Source: Callorhinus ursinus (lineage: Eukaryota > Chordata > Mammalia > Carnivora > Otariidae). From it: a stretch of DNA of 64,000 nucleotides. The first letter of the stretch is position 1. Each line of letters begins with the position of its first letter. The translations under genes were made by a program, and so were the position numbers. The stretch is taken from assembly GCF_003265705.1 (NCBI RefSeq), contig NW_020312904.1:4845728-4909727 (forward strand), read 5' to 3'. The notes below the pieces were generated by a model that saw nothing but the letters and a program-made list of their open reading frames with translations, did not search any database and had not been told where the DNA came from. Shown in pieces: positions 23,530 to 34,159 of the stretch.

Positions 23530-23905
23530 AAAGTTCAAGATGAGTCTTAGGAACACCTGCTGTCGAGGTGTTGGCCGAGCTGACTCCTTCTGGAGGCTCT
23601 AGGGGAGAATCTGCTCCCTTGCGTTTACCAGCTTCCAGAGGCATCCACGTTCTGTGGCTTGTGCTTTCAATCGTGGCTCTGCTCTGACCTGTTTCTGTCC
23701 TCACCTTGCCTTCTCTGACCCTGGCCCTCCTGCACCCCGCTTTGAAGGACCCTCATCATGACACTGGACCCACCTGCATAACCCAGGAAGATCTGCCCAT
23801 AGAGGTGTCCCCAACTTACTCCCACCAGCAGACTCCCTTTCCACTGTGTGAGGCCACATTCACAGCTTCTGGGGACCCGGACGGGGACCTCTTTGGGGGC
23901 CTGAA
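23530..23905 (-). mobile_element. MLT1-like LTR remnant (antisense)
   Basis: Motifs in reverse order of an MLT1-like LTR: 'CTCCTTCTGGAGGCTCTAGG', 'GGAGAATCTGCTCCCTTGCG', 'ACCAGCTTCCAGAGGCATCC', then 'GGCCACATTCACAGCTTCTG' and 'GGGGACCTCTTTGGGGGCCT'. The same family lies in sense at 50105-50540. Non-coding. Confidence 0.5.
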
Positions 23906-24614
23906 TTGTGAGGGGCTACTCATCGTGGCTTTATGTCGCATATTCCCAATGCTTGTGTTACACAAACACACGTCCTCCAGGCAGCCTCCCAAGACCGCCT
24001 CTTCCTTGGCTAAAAGCTCTGCCCTAGGAGACTCTGCTCTCACCTCTGCGGGCTTGCCGGCTTACCCGGCACCGTCCCGTCAGGATGCCGGCCCTGTTTG
24101 CTCCTTGTAAGACGTGGATACCAGCACCCCACCCCCACCGGGCTGCCATGGGAATGCGGTGGAAGGCGTGCTGAAGGCTCCTAGCTCCGCACCTGGCAGA
24201 GTCAGCGCCACGCAAACTGCAAACCGAGCTATCATCACTCTGAGGGCCACATTGTCTGCAGCTCACCTGGCAATTAGTCATGTTGGGCCTTGTGACTCCT
24301 CTGCTTTTGTCAGCTAACTGTTATTGTCACCGACTCTCCGCAGCCTTCTGGAAGCGTTCATTGTTATTCAAATTGCCAGGTGCTCTGTCTTATCTTCCCA
24401 GTTAGGTTGCAGACACCAGCTGAGACACTCCTCCTCCCGGTGGGCCCTCCGCCCCAGGTTCCAGGCTCTGCACCTCTCCACTGGGGGGAGGGGAGGGGGC
24501 CCGACAGTGGCCACACTGCCCTGCAGGCTCCCTGCCCCCAGCCCGCCAGCCCGCTACCCTGCACCAGAGCTATGGCCACGCACAGGGGTGAGCAGCCCAG
24601 ACTGTGCCCCCGGC

Positions 24615-24750
24615 TCGGCGCTAACTAGACAACTGACCCTGGGCAAGTTCCATTTCCTCCCCGAGCCTCAGTCTCCCCGTCTGTACATGGGGGAAATAAC
24701 GTGCCTGCCTCGCAGGCAGAGCTCAGTGAGACTGTGTGTGGAATACCCAA
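24615..24750 (+). mobile_element. MIR SINE
   Basis: 'TGACCCTGGGCAAGTTCCAT', 'GAGCCTCAGTCTCCCCGTCT', 'GGGGGAAATAACGTGCCTGC': clear sense MIR core. Confidence 0.85.
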
Positions 24751-24929
24751 AACACATCAGCCCAGACTCCCGCCCGTATTAGAATTAGGAAGCAGTGCCC
24801 GTGTCTGCTCTCGGAGCCCTAGGATCACGTCCAAATGCCTTCGCCTGGCAGGGGACGTGCTCAGGGGCTGCCACCTATCTAGACGCGCCCCTGCCAGGAG
24901 CATCTTGTGCCACCCGCTAAGAGCCTCTG

Positions 24930-25195
24930 AATGACTCAGAGCTGTGCCCGCCTCCCGCTCGCCTTCCCAATCTGCCTGATCCCGCTCAGGCCCCAGCTCA
25001 GCACCAGCTCCCCGAGAGTTTTCCCTGAGTCCCCCTTCTGCCTCTGTCCAGGCTCTGCCACTGGGGCCCCCAGGCCGTCACCCCTGATGCCGCGTGGACC
25101 TCCCGCTCTTGTTTGGGGATCCCCGTGTGACTCCTCCACCAGCTCAGAGCCCTTCAAAGGCAGGGCCCACACCTGACTCAGCACCCAATGCAGGC
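24930..25195 (+). mobile_element. L2 LINE 3' end
   Basis: 'AGAGTTTTCCCTGAGTCCCC' and, after a gap, 'TCAAAGGCAGGGCCCACACC' with 'TGACTCAGCACCCAATGCAG' follow the sense L2 3' UTR. Confidence 0.65.
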
Positions 25196-25648
25196 CTGGC
25201 AGAAGATGCCACCGGTGAGGGCTTCCAGAAGGGCCTAGTAGGAGGCGTTGGCCTTGGTACTGAGTGAGAGGAACATCGGGAGCCTGGCCCCAGTTTCTGC
25301 CGGACTTTTGGTAATGAGGGGCCAGGCCACCTGCAAAGTGCCTGGGAGGACCAGCAGCCCCAGGGACAGGGGCACGTGGCTCTCGGCAGTGGGAGCAAGC
25401 TGGACAGTTTCCTGCACTCATTGCGTGGCCGAGGTGTGGTTGCCACAAAAGCAGAACAGAAGTTGACCTTTGCTGAAGCTTTGTTTTGAGGCACGGTGTC
25501 CCCCAGTGCAGGGGCTGCAGTGGGGTGACGGGCCTGGTGGTGTCCAGATGGGCCAAGCCAGAGCTGTCAACCGGCCAGGGGGTGTCCACAGCAGGGAAAG
25601 TCCCTGTTGGCCAGCGATGAGGATGGTCCCACATGCCTGGAGTGGCAT
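25196..25648. other. No feature recognised
   Basis: No identifiable gene or repeat. Confidence 0.4.
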
Positions 25649-25649
25649 C

Positions 25650-25750
25650 AGGTGGGTTCTGAGGCTCAGAGAGGTTAAGTGACTTGCCCAGGGTCGCACA
25701 GCTTGCAAGGCGTAGAGCTGAGATCCGAACCCAGGCCTGCCCCAAGGCCA
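25650..25750 (-). mobile_element. MIR SINE fragment
   Basis: 'TCAGAGAGGTTAAGTGACTT' followed by 'GCCCAGGGTCGCACAGCTTG' is a near-consensus antisense MIR core. Confidence 0.9.
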
Positions 25751-25794
25751 GTGGCCATTACCACCCCCACCCCCCTACAGTGCCATGTGGTACT

Positions 25795-26031
25795 GACTGC
25801 CACAAAGACACGCTGCGTGGAAGGGGTGCCCTGTGAGCAGGGTCTTAAGGATGAGTAGGAGTTTGCCAAGTGGACAAAGGGGAAGTGTTCCCAGCATGTG
25901 GGAGCACACTCAGGTATTCTGGAGAGTCCTTTGAAGTGGAGACCACAAATGTAGAAACAGGAATAGGGATCTGGTGGGAAGAGGCCCCACGTGCCCAACT
26001 AAGGCATCAAAACTTTCCCTTTGAAGAAACC
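25795..26031 (-). mobile_element. L2 LINE fragment, cut by a SINE
   Basis: 'GTGAGCAGGGTCTTAAGGAT' then 'GAGTAGGAGTTTGCCAAGTG' is antisense L2. The element ends at the SINE insertion beginning near 26041. Confidence 0.65.
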
Positions 26032-26040
26032 ATGACCAAT

Positions 26041-26237
26041 TTTTTTTTAAAGATTTTATTTATTTATTTGACAGAGAGAGACACAGCGAGAGAGGGAACA
26101 CAAGCAGGGGGAGTGGGAGAGGGAGAAGCAGGCTTCCCGCGGAGCAGGGAGCCCGATGCGGGGCTCGATGCCAGGACCCCGGGATCATGACCTGAGCCAA
26201 CGGCAGACGCTTAACGACTGAGCCACCCGGGCGCCCC
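26041..26237 (-). mobile_element. CAN-SINE, antisense, with 15-bp target-site duplication
   Basis: Reads backwards from a T-rich tail (AAAGATTTTATTTATTTATT) through 'CCGGGATCATGACCTGAGCC' to 'ACTGAGCCACCCGGGCGCCC'. The duplication ATGACCAATTTTTTT flanks it at 26032 and 26238. Both copies are intact, so the insertion is comparatively young. Confidence 0.96.
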
Positions 26238-26254
26238 ATGACCAATTTTTTTAA

Positions 26255-27010
26255 CATTATTGATTTCAAAATATTTCATTCTGTATAAAAGATAAAAGAA
26301 TATATGTAAAAATGTATATATGAGGCATAAAAAATAGTGAAGTCAATACCATGTTCCCTCTGTGAAACAGCGATACCAAGAGGCCCTCCGCATGCCCCGC
26401 GCCCCCTCCTCACGCATGCACACACGGTGCCGCCAGCCTGGATTTCGCGCCTGCCACCCCCACACATCTCCCTCTGGGCAGTGACTGGAGCAGATTTTGC
26501 TCTCCAGAGAAAGGGCTCTGGGGAAATACAGGGGCTAGCCTGGCCGTGGGGCCCAGAAGCGGGGGTAGCCGCGTGGAGGCCTTGGCCAAGGTCAGGAGTG
26601 ATGCTGCCTCCCCTCCGAGAAAGGGGACCCTCATTTCCACATCAGCCTGGAAGAGTGAAGACAAGGGAGCAGGGATGTTGCTGCTGGCACCATGTCTCAG
26701 AAGGGCCACCGGAGGCAGGGAGGACCAAGCTGGGAATGATGGAAGAGATTTGACCCACATTATAAAAGTTTTCCAACTAACCGACCAGTTGAAAGGGCAA
26801 TGGGCTACGAGGTCGTGAGTTCCCTGTCCCTGGGGGAAGCCAAGCAAAGTCTAGACAACCACGTGGACTTCCTCTGCAAGCTTCCTCTGACTTTCCTCTT
26901 CCTTCGGCCCCTGGGGCTTCCTCTGTCTCAGCATTTTCCTACCTGATGTCACCATCTACCCCTTCATATGGGGTCCCCAAGGCCAGAGTCTGAATCATCT
27001 ACTCCATGCT
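26255..27010. other. No gene recognised
   Basis: 26255-26340 is AT-rich; the remainder is mixed sequence without a recognisable exon or repeat. Confidence 0.4.
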
Positions 27011-27014
27011 TCCC

Positions 27015-28000
27015 CCCATCTAGGTTCCCGGGGCTGAGATAAAGCAGAAAACAGCACCAGGTAAGCCCTGCTCTCGTGGAACAGACGGGGTGGTGGGAAG
27101 ACAGACGGCCCTCAAATGAAGGAGGCAGCACATCAGTCCTTGAGGAGCATGGTAGTGAGCAGTAAGCAGGGCCTCGGGGGGTGCAGGGGGGTCAGGAAGG
27201 CCTCCCTAAAGAGCCATCTGCACCAAGACCTGAAGTTGCTGAGAAAATGAGCCGTGCACAGATGTCTAGCTAGAGGGAACAGCAAGTGCAAAGGCCCTGA
27301 GGCAGGAGCACCCAGGCATGTTGGAGGAACCAAAAAGATGCCCATGTGACTGGAGAGGAAGACAAAGGTGCATGACAGGAGGCCATGTCAGAAAAGTATG
27401 AGGGGGCAGCATGGAGAGTCACCAGAGCTTTGGTAATAAAAAGCCATTAGAGAGTTTCAGACAGAGAAGATTTAATATATATATATATATTGAAAATATA
27501 CAAAAAACACAGGGAACTCTGGCTTCTGTATTGAGAGTACACTGTAGGGAGGCAAGGACAGAGAAATCAGTTAAGGGTGTTGAAATCCTCGAGGACTGTG
27601 GCTTAGACCATGGCAGCGATGTTGGAAGTGATGAGATTCTGTGTGTATTTTGAGTAGATGAGATTGGCTGATGGGTTGGACCTGGGCATGAGACCAAAGG
27701 AGTCAAGGACAGCTACCATTCTTTTGACCTGAGCGACTGGAAGGATGGAGCTGCCATCAGCTGAGAGGGGGACTGAGGAGGAGCGGGTTTAGAAGGTAAC
27801 ATAGGAGTTTGGTTTGGGATGTGTCAAGAATGACACCTGCTAGGCACGTGAGGGGAATATCCAGGAGGTGGTTGGATGTTCAAGACTACAGTTCAGGGAA
27901 GAGTCCTCAGCATGTAGATGGGATTAAAGTCACAAACCCCAATGACAGCTGGGACAGAGATGGGAGAATGGGAGGTGTGTGAGCATGGCGTGTTGGGACA
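27015..28000 (-). mobile_element. L2 LINE, about 1-kb antisense relic
   Basis: One of the longest L2 pieces here. In order: 'CTGCTCTCGTGGAACAGACG' (3' UTR complement), 'AACAGCAAGTGCAAAGGCCC', 'CACTGTAGGGAGGCAAGGAC', 'TGACCTGAGCGACTGGAAGG' and 'GGATGTGTCAAGAATGACAC'. This colinear order covers the 3' end back into the reverse-transcriptase C-terminal coding region. A (TA)n tract sits at 27472-27491. Confidence 0.8.
27472..27492. repeat. (TA)n microsatellite
   Basis: Ten or so TA dinucleotides inside the L2 relic. Confidence 0.9.
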
Positions 28001-28039
28001 GCCGACAGACTGCCCTCCTGGACAGCTGCTTAGGCCTTT

Positions 28040-28515
28040 CTGATATCTGCATCCTTCACGTATGGGGAGCTGTTACTTTTGAACCCAGTGCCCTACGGAT
28101 GGACATTCCATTGATCCTAAGCTCCACTATTGCATATGAATGAGCTTGTGCATACTTTGCCCTTGTGTGCATATTTGGAGGATAAATTTTAAGTGGAATT
28201 GCTGGGCCAGAGGGCACGTGCATCTGTAACTTTGCTGCACAAACTGCCTCCCAGGAATGACCTTGATGTCCCTCCTACCAAGAGTGAAGCAGAGGTTCTC
28301 TGCCCATCCCCCTGCCATCATCCAGCAGACACATGAGCGCTCAACCTTCTTGATCTTTGCCAGTGTGGATGCCAGGAAGGATGTGGATGTGTCCTGTTAT
28401 TTGTGCTCCAGAATACTGTCTCATTATGGCTTTAATTTGCATTGCTCGTATTATAGACTTTGGATTTGCGATTTGACAGTTTTTCTTCTTGGTAATTGGT
28501 CTGTTTAGATTCTAT
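28040..28515 (-). mobile_element. L1-type LINE 3' remnant (antisense)
   Basis: 'AAGTGGAATTGCTGGGCCAG' then 'AACTGCCTCCCAGGAATGAC' and 'GCTTTAATTTGCATTGCTCG' are landmarks of the same old L1-class 3' segment seen at 16135. Confidence 0.6.
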
Positions 28516-28629
28516 CCTCCTGGATCCTTTGGGTAATTTCTGTTTTGTTGGAAATTCATTCATTTTGTTGAGGTTTTCTGATTTAGTTGGACGGAGTTGA
28601 GTGGGTAGGCTCCCTTGCTCTTCTCTCAT

Positions 28630-28935
28630 TATTTGTCTGGTCACTTCATTTTACCGAGCACCTGCTCTGCGTCCAGCATCATTATTGGCCCTGGGGATAT
28701 GGTTGTGCACCAAAACCAATGAAAAGTGCTACTTTTATGTACACATATTTTTTTAAAATATGTATGTAAAATCTGTGGACTGTTAGAGTGCTGTAAGTGC
28801 TAGAGAGAAAAACAGTATGAGAACAGGGAGTTTGAGAAAGAGTGCAACTTGATACAATAGTCACAGAGGGACTCAGGCACAGGTGACTTGAAGGCAATGA
28901 GGGAAGAATCATGTGATTATCTGAGAAGAAATGGG
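28630..28935 (-). mobile_element. L2 LINE 3' fragment
   Basis: 'TTTTACCGAGCACCTGCTCT' followed by 'GGCCCTGGGGATATGGTTGT' and 'AGAGTGCTGTAAGTGCTAGA' is the L2 3' end read in antisense. Confidence 0.6.
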
Positions 28936-28994
28936 TGCAGGTGGTGTGTTAGTCTGAATCCTACAGAAACACAGAACCAATGGACAGATGTAAG

Positions 28995-29710
28995 TAGATA
29001 TTGATACACTGTAGATACCGATACAGACATGCTGCAGATACAGACACGCTGCAGATATAGACACGCTGTAGATATAGACTCGCTGCAGATATAGACATGC
29101 TGCAGATATAGACACAATGCAGATACAGACTCGCTGCAGATACAGACTCGCTGCAGATACAGACACGCTGCAGATACAGACTCGCTGTAGATACAGACAT
29201 GCTGCAGATACAGACACGCTGCAGATACAGACTCGCTGCAGATACAGACACGCTGCAGATATAGACACGCTGCAGATATAGACGCGCTGCAGATATAGAC
29301 ACGCTGCAGATATAGACTCGGTGCAGATATAGACACGCTGCAGATATAGACACGCTGCAGACAAAGACTCGCTGCAGATACAGACACGCTGCAGATACAG
29401 ACTCGCTGCAGATATAGACTCGCTGCAGATATAGACTCGCTGCAGATATAGACACGCTGCAGGTATAGACTCGCTGCAGATATAGACTCGCTGCAGATAT
29501 ACTCGCTGCAGATATAGACACGCTGCAGATATAGACTCGCTGCAGATATAGACTCGCTGTAGATATAGACANNNNNNNNNNTATAGACTCGCTGCAGATA
29601 TAGACTCGCTGTAGATATAGACACGCTGTAGATACAGGTATGCTGTAGATATAGACTCGCTGCAGATATAGATACACTGTATAGATATTGACACCCTGTA
29701 GATATAGGTA
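28995..29710. repeat. 17-bp-period minisatellite (VNTR)
   Basis: About 40 units of a 17-bp motif such as GCAGATATAGACACGCT, with alternation of ATATAGA/ATACAGA and CACGCT/CTCGCT. The period times three is 51 bp, so minus-strand frames read a 17-residue repeat (…YLQRVYICSES…) that is not a protein gene. One unit is shortened near 29500. A 10-N gap interrupts it. Confidence 0.95.
29572..29581. other. Assembly gap (10 N)
   Basis: Ten N inside the minisatellite; array length in the genome is therefore uncertain. Confidence 1.
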
Positions 29711-30099
29711 TAAGTGTATAAAGAGATTTACTACAAGGAATTGGCTCATGCAGTCTTGGAGGCTGAGCAGTCCCACAATCTGTAGCTGGCAGGCTGGAGA
29801 CCCAGGAGAGCTGATGGTGTGAGTGCCAGTATGGGTCCAAGTCTGAAGGCAAGAGAGACCGAGGTCCCAGTTGGAAGACAGCCAGGCAAAGAAGGACTTC
29901 TCCCCCGTCAGTCAGTGTGTTCTATTCGGGCTTTCAGTAGACTGGGAAGGGCTGTCTGCTTACACAGTCTGCCGACTCAAATGTGAGTCTCTGCCAGAAA
30001 CACCATCCCAGACACATTCAGAATCATATTTGACCAGATATCTGGCCCCACCCCACTGGCCCAGTCAAGCTGACCCGTAAAAGGAGCCATCAGGGATGG

Positions 30100-30960
30100 A
30101 GTGGAGTGAATAAAAGAGAGAAGACAGGGAGTTGATCAGAGAAGATGGAGAGGAAGCTTTTGGCTTCCACTCTGATCGGACGAGGGCCATTGAGGGTTTT
30201 GAGTTGAGCAGTGACATAATCTGACTCAGGTTTTCATAGGATCCCTCTGGCTGCCAAGGAAGCCCCTGCAGGAACCATGTGGGCTGAGCCTGTGGTGGGA
30301 GAAGGGGGTACAGGAAGCAGCTAATGGATCGGAGTGGACTTTGAGAGGAAGAGGGGGCCAGAGGTAGCCCTGGGGCTCTAATGCAAGCAACCGGAAGGAT
30401 GGACTTGAATTTAGTGAGGTCAGGACGATCGTGGAAAGGTTGACTGGGGAAGAAGATCCAGGTTTTAGTTCTGAGAAGGTTAAGTTTGAGAGGTGTGGCA
30501 AATCTCCAGTTGCTGATGTCAGGTGGACAGTGTGGAGATAATGTGAGAGCTTGAGGCCAGAGAGTCATCAACATATAGAGTGAGCCCCTGCGAGGAGAGG
30601 AGTTCCTCAGGAGTGAGTGGAGGTGGAGAGGAGAGGAAATGGGAAGATGGGGAGGGACCCGGGGAGGAGGCTGAGAAGGTTCCAGAGAAGCAGGAGGAGA
30701 GCCAGGAAAGGGTCCAGAGTGTCCCAGAGGCAGGAGGAGTGATCCCCTGGGTCAGCGCTGCCCAGGGGGCAAGTAAGAAAAGATCTGAGAATTGACCACT
30801 GGATTTAACAACACAGAGGACTTTGGTGACCTTGACCAGGGCAAATTCTGCAGAATAGCGAGGGCAAAAGCCTGTCTGGAGGGAAGAAGGGACAGTGGAG
30901 GAGTAGAAATGGAAAACAGAAGTATAGGTAATTGCCACGTGGCCACTTCCTCTTTCCACC
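30100..30960 (-). mobile_element. L2 LINE reverse-transcriptase relic
   Basis: Antisense L2 extending upstream of the 3' end. On the minus strand, frame 30519-30974 keeps a YVDD box at 30564-30575, at the place of the Y-x-D-D catalytic motif. The adjoining frame 30065-30574 keeps 'PDISNW' and 'LKLNLLRTK', at the place of the L2 segment coding LDISTWM and HLKLNMSKT. On the plus strand, 'GAATTGACCACTGGATTTAA' and 'TTTGGTGACCTTGACCAGGG' mark the same region. Split frames and lost residues show it is dead. Confidence 0.8.
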
Positions 30961-30989
30961 TCCAGATTCACCAACAGCTAACGTTTCAG

Positions 30990-31480
30990 TGTTTTTCAAA
31001 GAACCAGAAATTGGGTTTATTTATTCCTTCCTTCCTTTATTTTTAACTTCATTTCAGTTTTAATTTATCAGTTGCTTTCCTGTGCTTTCCTTGAATTTAT
31101 TTGGCCTTTTCTAACTTTTTGAGTTGGATAATTCATGTTCTGTTTATTAATTATCAATATTTAAAGCTGTAAATTTTTCTCTGAGCATTACCTGAGCATC
31201 CCACAGGTTCTGAGATATGGTATTTTTATTTTTATTATTATCTACCTATTCTGAAATTTTCATTTCTTGGCTCTCTGAGTCACGAGTTATTTTAGAGTTT
31301 TTAAATTTCTTGGTGGTAGAGTTTTGTTTTGTGGTTTTCCTTATAAATATTTTCAAATTCTAGTGTATTGTGATCAGAGAATGTTATCTGATTTTTAAAT
31401 TTTGGAATTTACTTTCTTTGTGGACTGATAGTCACTTTCTGTGTGTCCTTTTTCAAAAACATTCGAATAGAAGGTAGATT
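30990..31480 (-). mobile_element. L1-type LINE sequence (antisense)
   Basis: 'AGTGTATTGTGATCAGAGAA' with 'TTTCTTGGCTCTCTGAGTCA' and AT-rich context resemble a common L1 antisense segment (tgtggtcagagaagat type). It is interrupted on the right by the CA tract. Confidence 0.45.
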
Positions 31481-31494
31481 CTGTTTAATGCACA

Positions 31495-31708
31495 AACACA
31501 TGCATGCACACACATGCATACACACACACCACACACGCACAGACACGCATGCACCCATGCACCACACGCTCACACGCACACACACACATGCACACGTGTA
31601 CATGCACACATGCACGCACATACCTGCGCACACATACATGCACACATACACACATGCACACACATACACACATGCACACATACACACGCACGCACGCGTA
31701 CACACACT
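31495..31708. repeat. (CA)n-rich microsatellite
   Basis: About 210 bp of alternating purine/pyrimidine: ACACATGCACACACATGC-type units with CGCA interruptions. It produces cysteine/valine frames on one strand and histidine/threonine frames on the other. Confidence 0.95.
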
Positions 31709-31965
31709 ATGTTATTAATTAGGTATTTGGCCTCCTGTCTTTTTAATTATGCTTTTGTCAACTTAATCTGTAATGCAGAGGCTATGTTATTTGGTGCATA
31801 GACATTCATTATTTTGAGATCCTCGTGGTGACTCTCAGCCTGATCCCTGCACAGATCCTTTCTTTTTCTCATTCAATATTTCTTGCCCCGACTTCAGCTT
31901 TATCTAATATTCAGATCAAGTCCCCTGGTTTCTCTTGGTTTGCATTTGTTTGTTATGTTTCTGCC
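31709..31965 (-). mobile_element. Probable continuation of L1-type sequence
   Basis: 'GGCTATGTTATTTGGTGCAT' and 'AGACATTCATTATTTTGAGA' look like further antisense L1; weakly supported. Confidence 0.35.
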
Positions 31966-31969
31966 CATC

Positions 31970-32165
31970 CTTTAATTTTTTTTTAATTGTAGTAAAACAC
32001 ATAACATAAAATTTACCACCGTAACCATTTGAAGCGTGTGGGTCAGCGATACTAAATACATTGACGTTGTTGAACAGTCGTCCCCCGGGGCATTTTCATC
32101 ATCCGTCCATCCTTTTATGTGAAACCTGTGTGACTCATTCTACCTTCAGTAGATCTTGTCTGTAA
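31970..32165. mobile_element. L1M-type 3' UTR fragment
   Basis: 'ATAACATAAAATTTACCACC' followed by 'GTAACCATTTGAAGCGTGTG' and 'CATTGACGTTGTTGAACAGT' matches a widespread L1M-class untranslated segment. Confidence 0.6.
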
Positions 32166-32935
32166 TCTGGTCTGAGTGTTTTGTTTTTTTTTTAAGCCAG
32201 TGTGTAGAGCTCATTAAGATTTACTTACATGGCAAATACATTTGGTGTTACTTTTGTCATGGTTTGTGATATGCTTTCTGCTTTTATAGCTTTTGTGGGG
32301 GTTGTCAATTTCCGCCATATGGTCTCTGTTATCTTTGTTTTATTTTTTGTGTATATGTCTTCTGACAATTTGCAAAGCTGTGTTTTTGATCCTGTGGTTA
32401 TCTTTATAATTCTACTGTGATATGATACCCTTAATTCTCTATTGCTTTAGACGGTGTTTTTCTCCCCACATATGAAGAATGTCCAAATTAGAATATTTCT
32501 ATTTTCCTTCCCCTTCTCTCCCTTCCACCAAATGATTTTAGTTGATTATATTTTATGATATTTCCCCTGTTTACTGTTGTGCCTCTAATGTTACTTAAAC
32601 CTCTGAACAATTCTTGAGATGCCTAAATATAAGTGATGAAGACATAGTTTACGTAAATTCCCTCCCCGCTTCTCACCTCTACCCTCCCATCTATTTTTAC
32701 CCCAGTTCTCTGTTTTCTCTTTCATTCTTGCCTATAATAGTCCCAGTCCTTGGATTTGTTTCAGATGGTCCTACAGTTCAATAGATTCTCTCTGTTGGTG
32801 CCCTTCCCACACTCACCCCGTTTGGCCTTGGTTATCCCAAGTGTGTCCTCTAGTAATTTATATAAGAAGGACTCAAGCAAACTATCAAAAAGTGTTTCTG
32901 TTGATGTTAAACTTGAAAGGTGGTCCATCTGGGTT
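32166..32935. other. AT-rich, probable L1 relic, no gene
   Basis: T-rich and AT-rich throughout (for example 'TATCTTTGTTTTATTTTTTG'); short frames only. Likely further decayed LINE sequence, not assignable. Confidence 0.4.
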
Positions 32936-32937
32936 TT

Positions 32938-33180
32938 AACTTCTTGGTTCATTCATTCATTCAGCAAATATTTATGAAGCTATATTCCAGATCCTGGCTA
33001 TGGTACTGTTCCGGACCCTGGCAATACAGATGTGAACATGACACACAGACGCTTTGGCCCTTTGTAGCTTACTTTCTAGGTGGGGGAGACAAACAATAAA
33101 TTAGACCAGTAAGTAAAATCTGTGGTGTGCTGAATAGAGATGGATGCTATGGAGAAAGATAAAGCAGGTGGTGGTGGGGG
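32938..33180 (-). mobile_element. L2 LINE 3' end
   Basis: 'CATTCATTCAGCAAATATTT', then 'GACCCTGGCAATACAGATGT', 'GTAGCTTACTTTCTAGGTGG' and 'GGATGCTATGGAGAAAGATA': well-ordered antisense L2 3' end. Confidence 0.85.
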
Positions 33181-33399
33181 GGATCATTGGACCTGGCTTT
33201 GTTCTGGAAAGCAGCAGAGAAGGCTCTCTAGAATCCAACCCTTAGCCCATGCACGTGTTCCTGCTGTTGTAGAGCAGGGAGGTTGGCTCTGCTTCTTGGA
33301 CTCTCACCTGCTCTGGAAAGATGTGCTGTGCTGGCTTTGTCAGAGCCCCTCCCTCAACTTCCCCCTGCCCCCCGCCCCCTTCCTAACTTGCACTGGAGC

Positions 33400-33610
33400 T
33401 TGGCCGAAGATGGTTTATCAGTTAAGAGCTATAATCAGGTGCAAGCAGCAGAAGTCCAGCTGCACTGATATGGAGGGGAGAAGTCAGGGGCCACCACCAG
33501 AACCAGGTTTCTCCCTGCTTTCCACTTCACCTACATTAGTGAGTGTCCCTTCTTCTCATGCTCTTATCTGGATTCATATCCCCTTCCCAAGGGACTTCCA
33601 CTTATACAGG
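33400..33610. repeat. Unassigned old repeat-like segment
   Basis: 'AGCAGCAGAAGTCCAGCTGC' with a 'tctggattcatatccccttcc' segment has the look of a common old repeat, but I cannot name it. Confidence 0.25.
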
Positions 33611-33939
33611 ACTGGGTTGTGGGATCACCCCATCTGCAAGGAAATCTGGAAAGGTAAGTATTTGTGACTGAGCAGTTGCCCTTATAAATGGATATAGGTC
33701 AGGGGATTCACACTGCCATCTGGACTCGCTAGTCAAAGCTGTAAGTGCCCCATGGGCCAGTGTTTACCCTCCTGACACTGCCCATTGGTGTCCTGGCCCA
33801 TCCCTGTGCCAGGAGCACCCTGGTTTCCTCTCCATGGCTTTGTAGGATACGGTCACATCCAGTGATATGATTCCAAGACTCATAATGGTTTTTGCTATAA
33901 TTATGAATGGTATCTGTATCTGTTCTTAATATTTTCTAG

Positions 33940-34144
33940 GTTTTTAAAATTTTTTATTTATTTCTTTGAGAGAGAGAATGAGCACGAGCATGCATGAGTG
34001 GGGAGGTGGGGAAGGGGCAGAGGGAAAGGGACAAGCAGACTCCCTGCTGAGCACAGAGCTGTAGTGGGGCTCAATCCCAGGACTGTGAGATCATGACCTG
34101 AGCCGAAGTCAGACACTTAACTGACTGAGCCACCCAGGCGCCCC
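33940..34144 (-). mobile_element. CAN-SINE, antisense, with 12-bp target-site duplication
   Basis: T-rich tail, 'AGATCATGACCTGAGCCGAA', 'TGACTGAGCCACCCAGGCGC'. AATATTTTCTAG flanks it at 33928-33939 and 34145-34156. The body has several substitutions, so it is older than the 26041 copy. Confidence 0.95.
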
Positions 34145-34159
34145 AATATTTTCTAGTTT

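Larger units (their letters stand above)
28945..30085. repeat. Old interspersed repeat containing an internal minisatellite
   Basis: Left flank 'CTACAGAAACACAGAACCAA' and right flank 'AAGGAATTGGCTCATGCAGT', 'GCTGAGCAGTCCCACAATCT' and 'TCTGGCCCCACCCCACTGGC' belong to one well-known old mammalian repeat, which normally has only a short AT-rich spacer between these parts. Here that spacer has become the 17-bp array. I cannot name the family with confidence. Confidence 0.55.

Noticed and set aside
28995..29710. Possible CRISPR-like or satellite array
   Set aside because: Contiguous 17-mers without spacers; single locus embedded in an interspersed repeat.
28909..29852. Minus-strand frames of 261-311 residues with a 17-residue repeat
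   Set aside because: Direct consequence of a 17-bp array with no stops in three frames; no domain.
31409..31801. Cys/Val- and His/Thr-rich frames on both strands
   Set aside because: Translations of the CA microsatellite.
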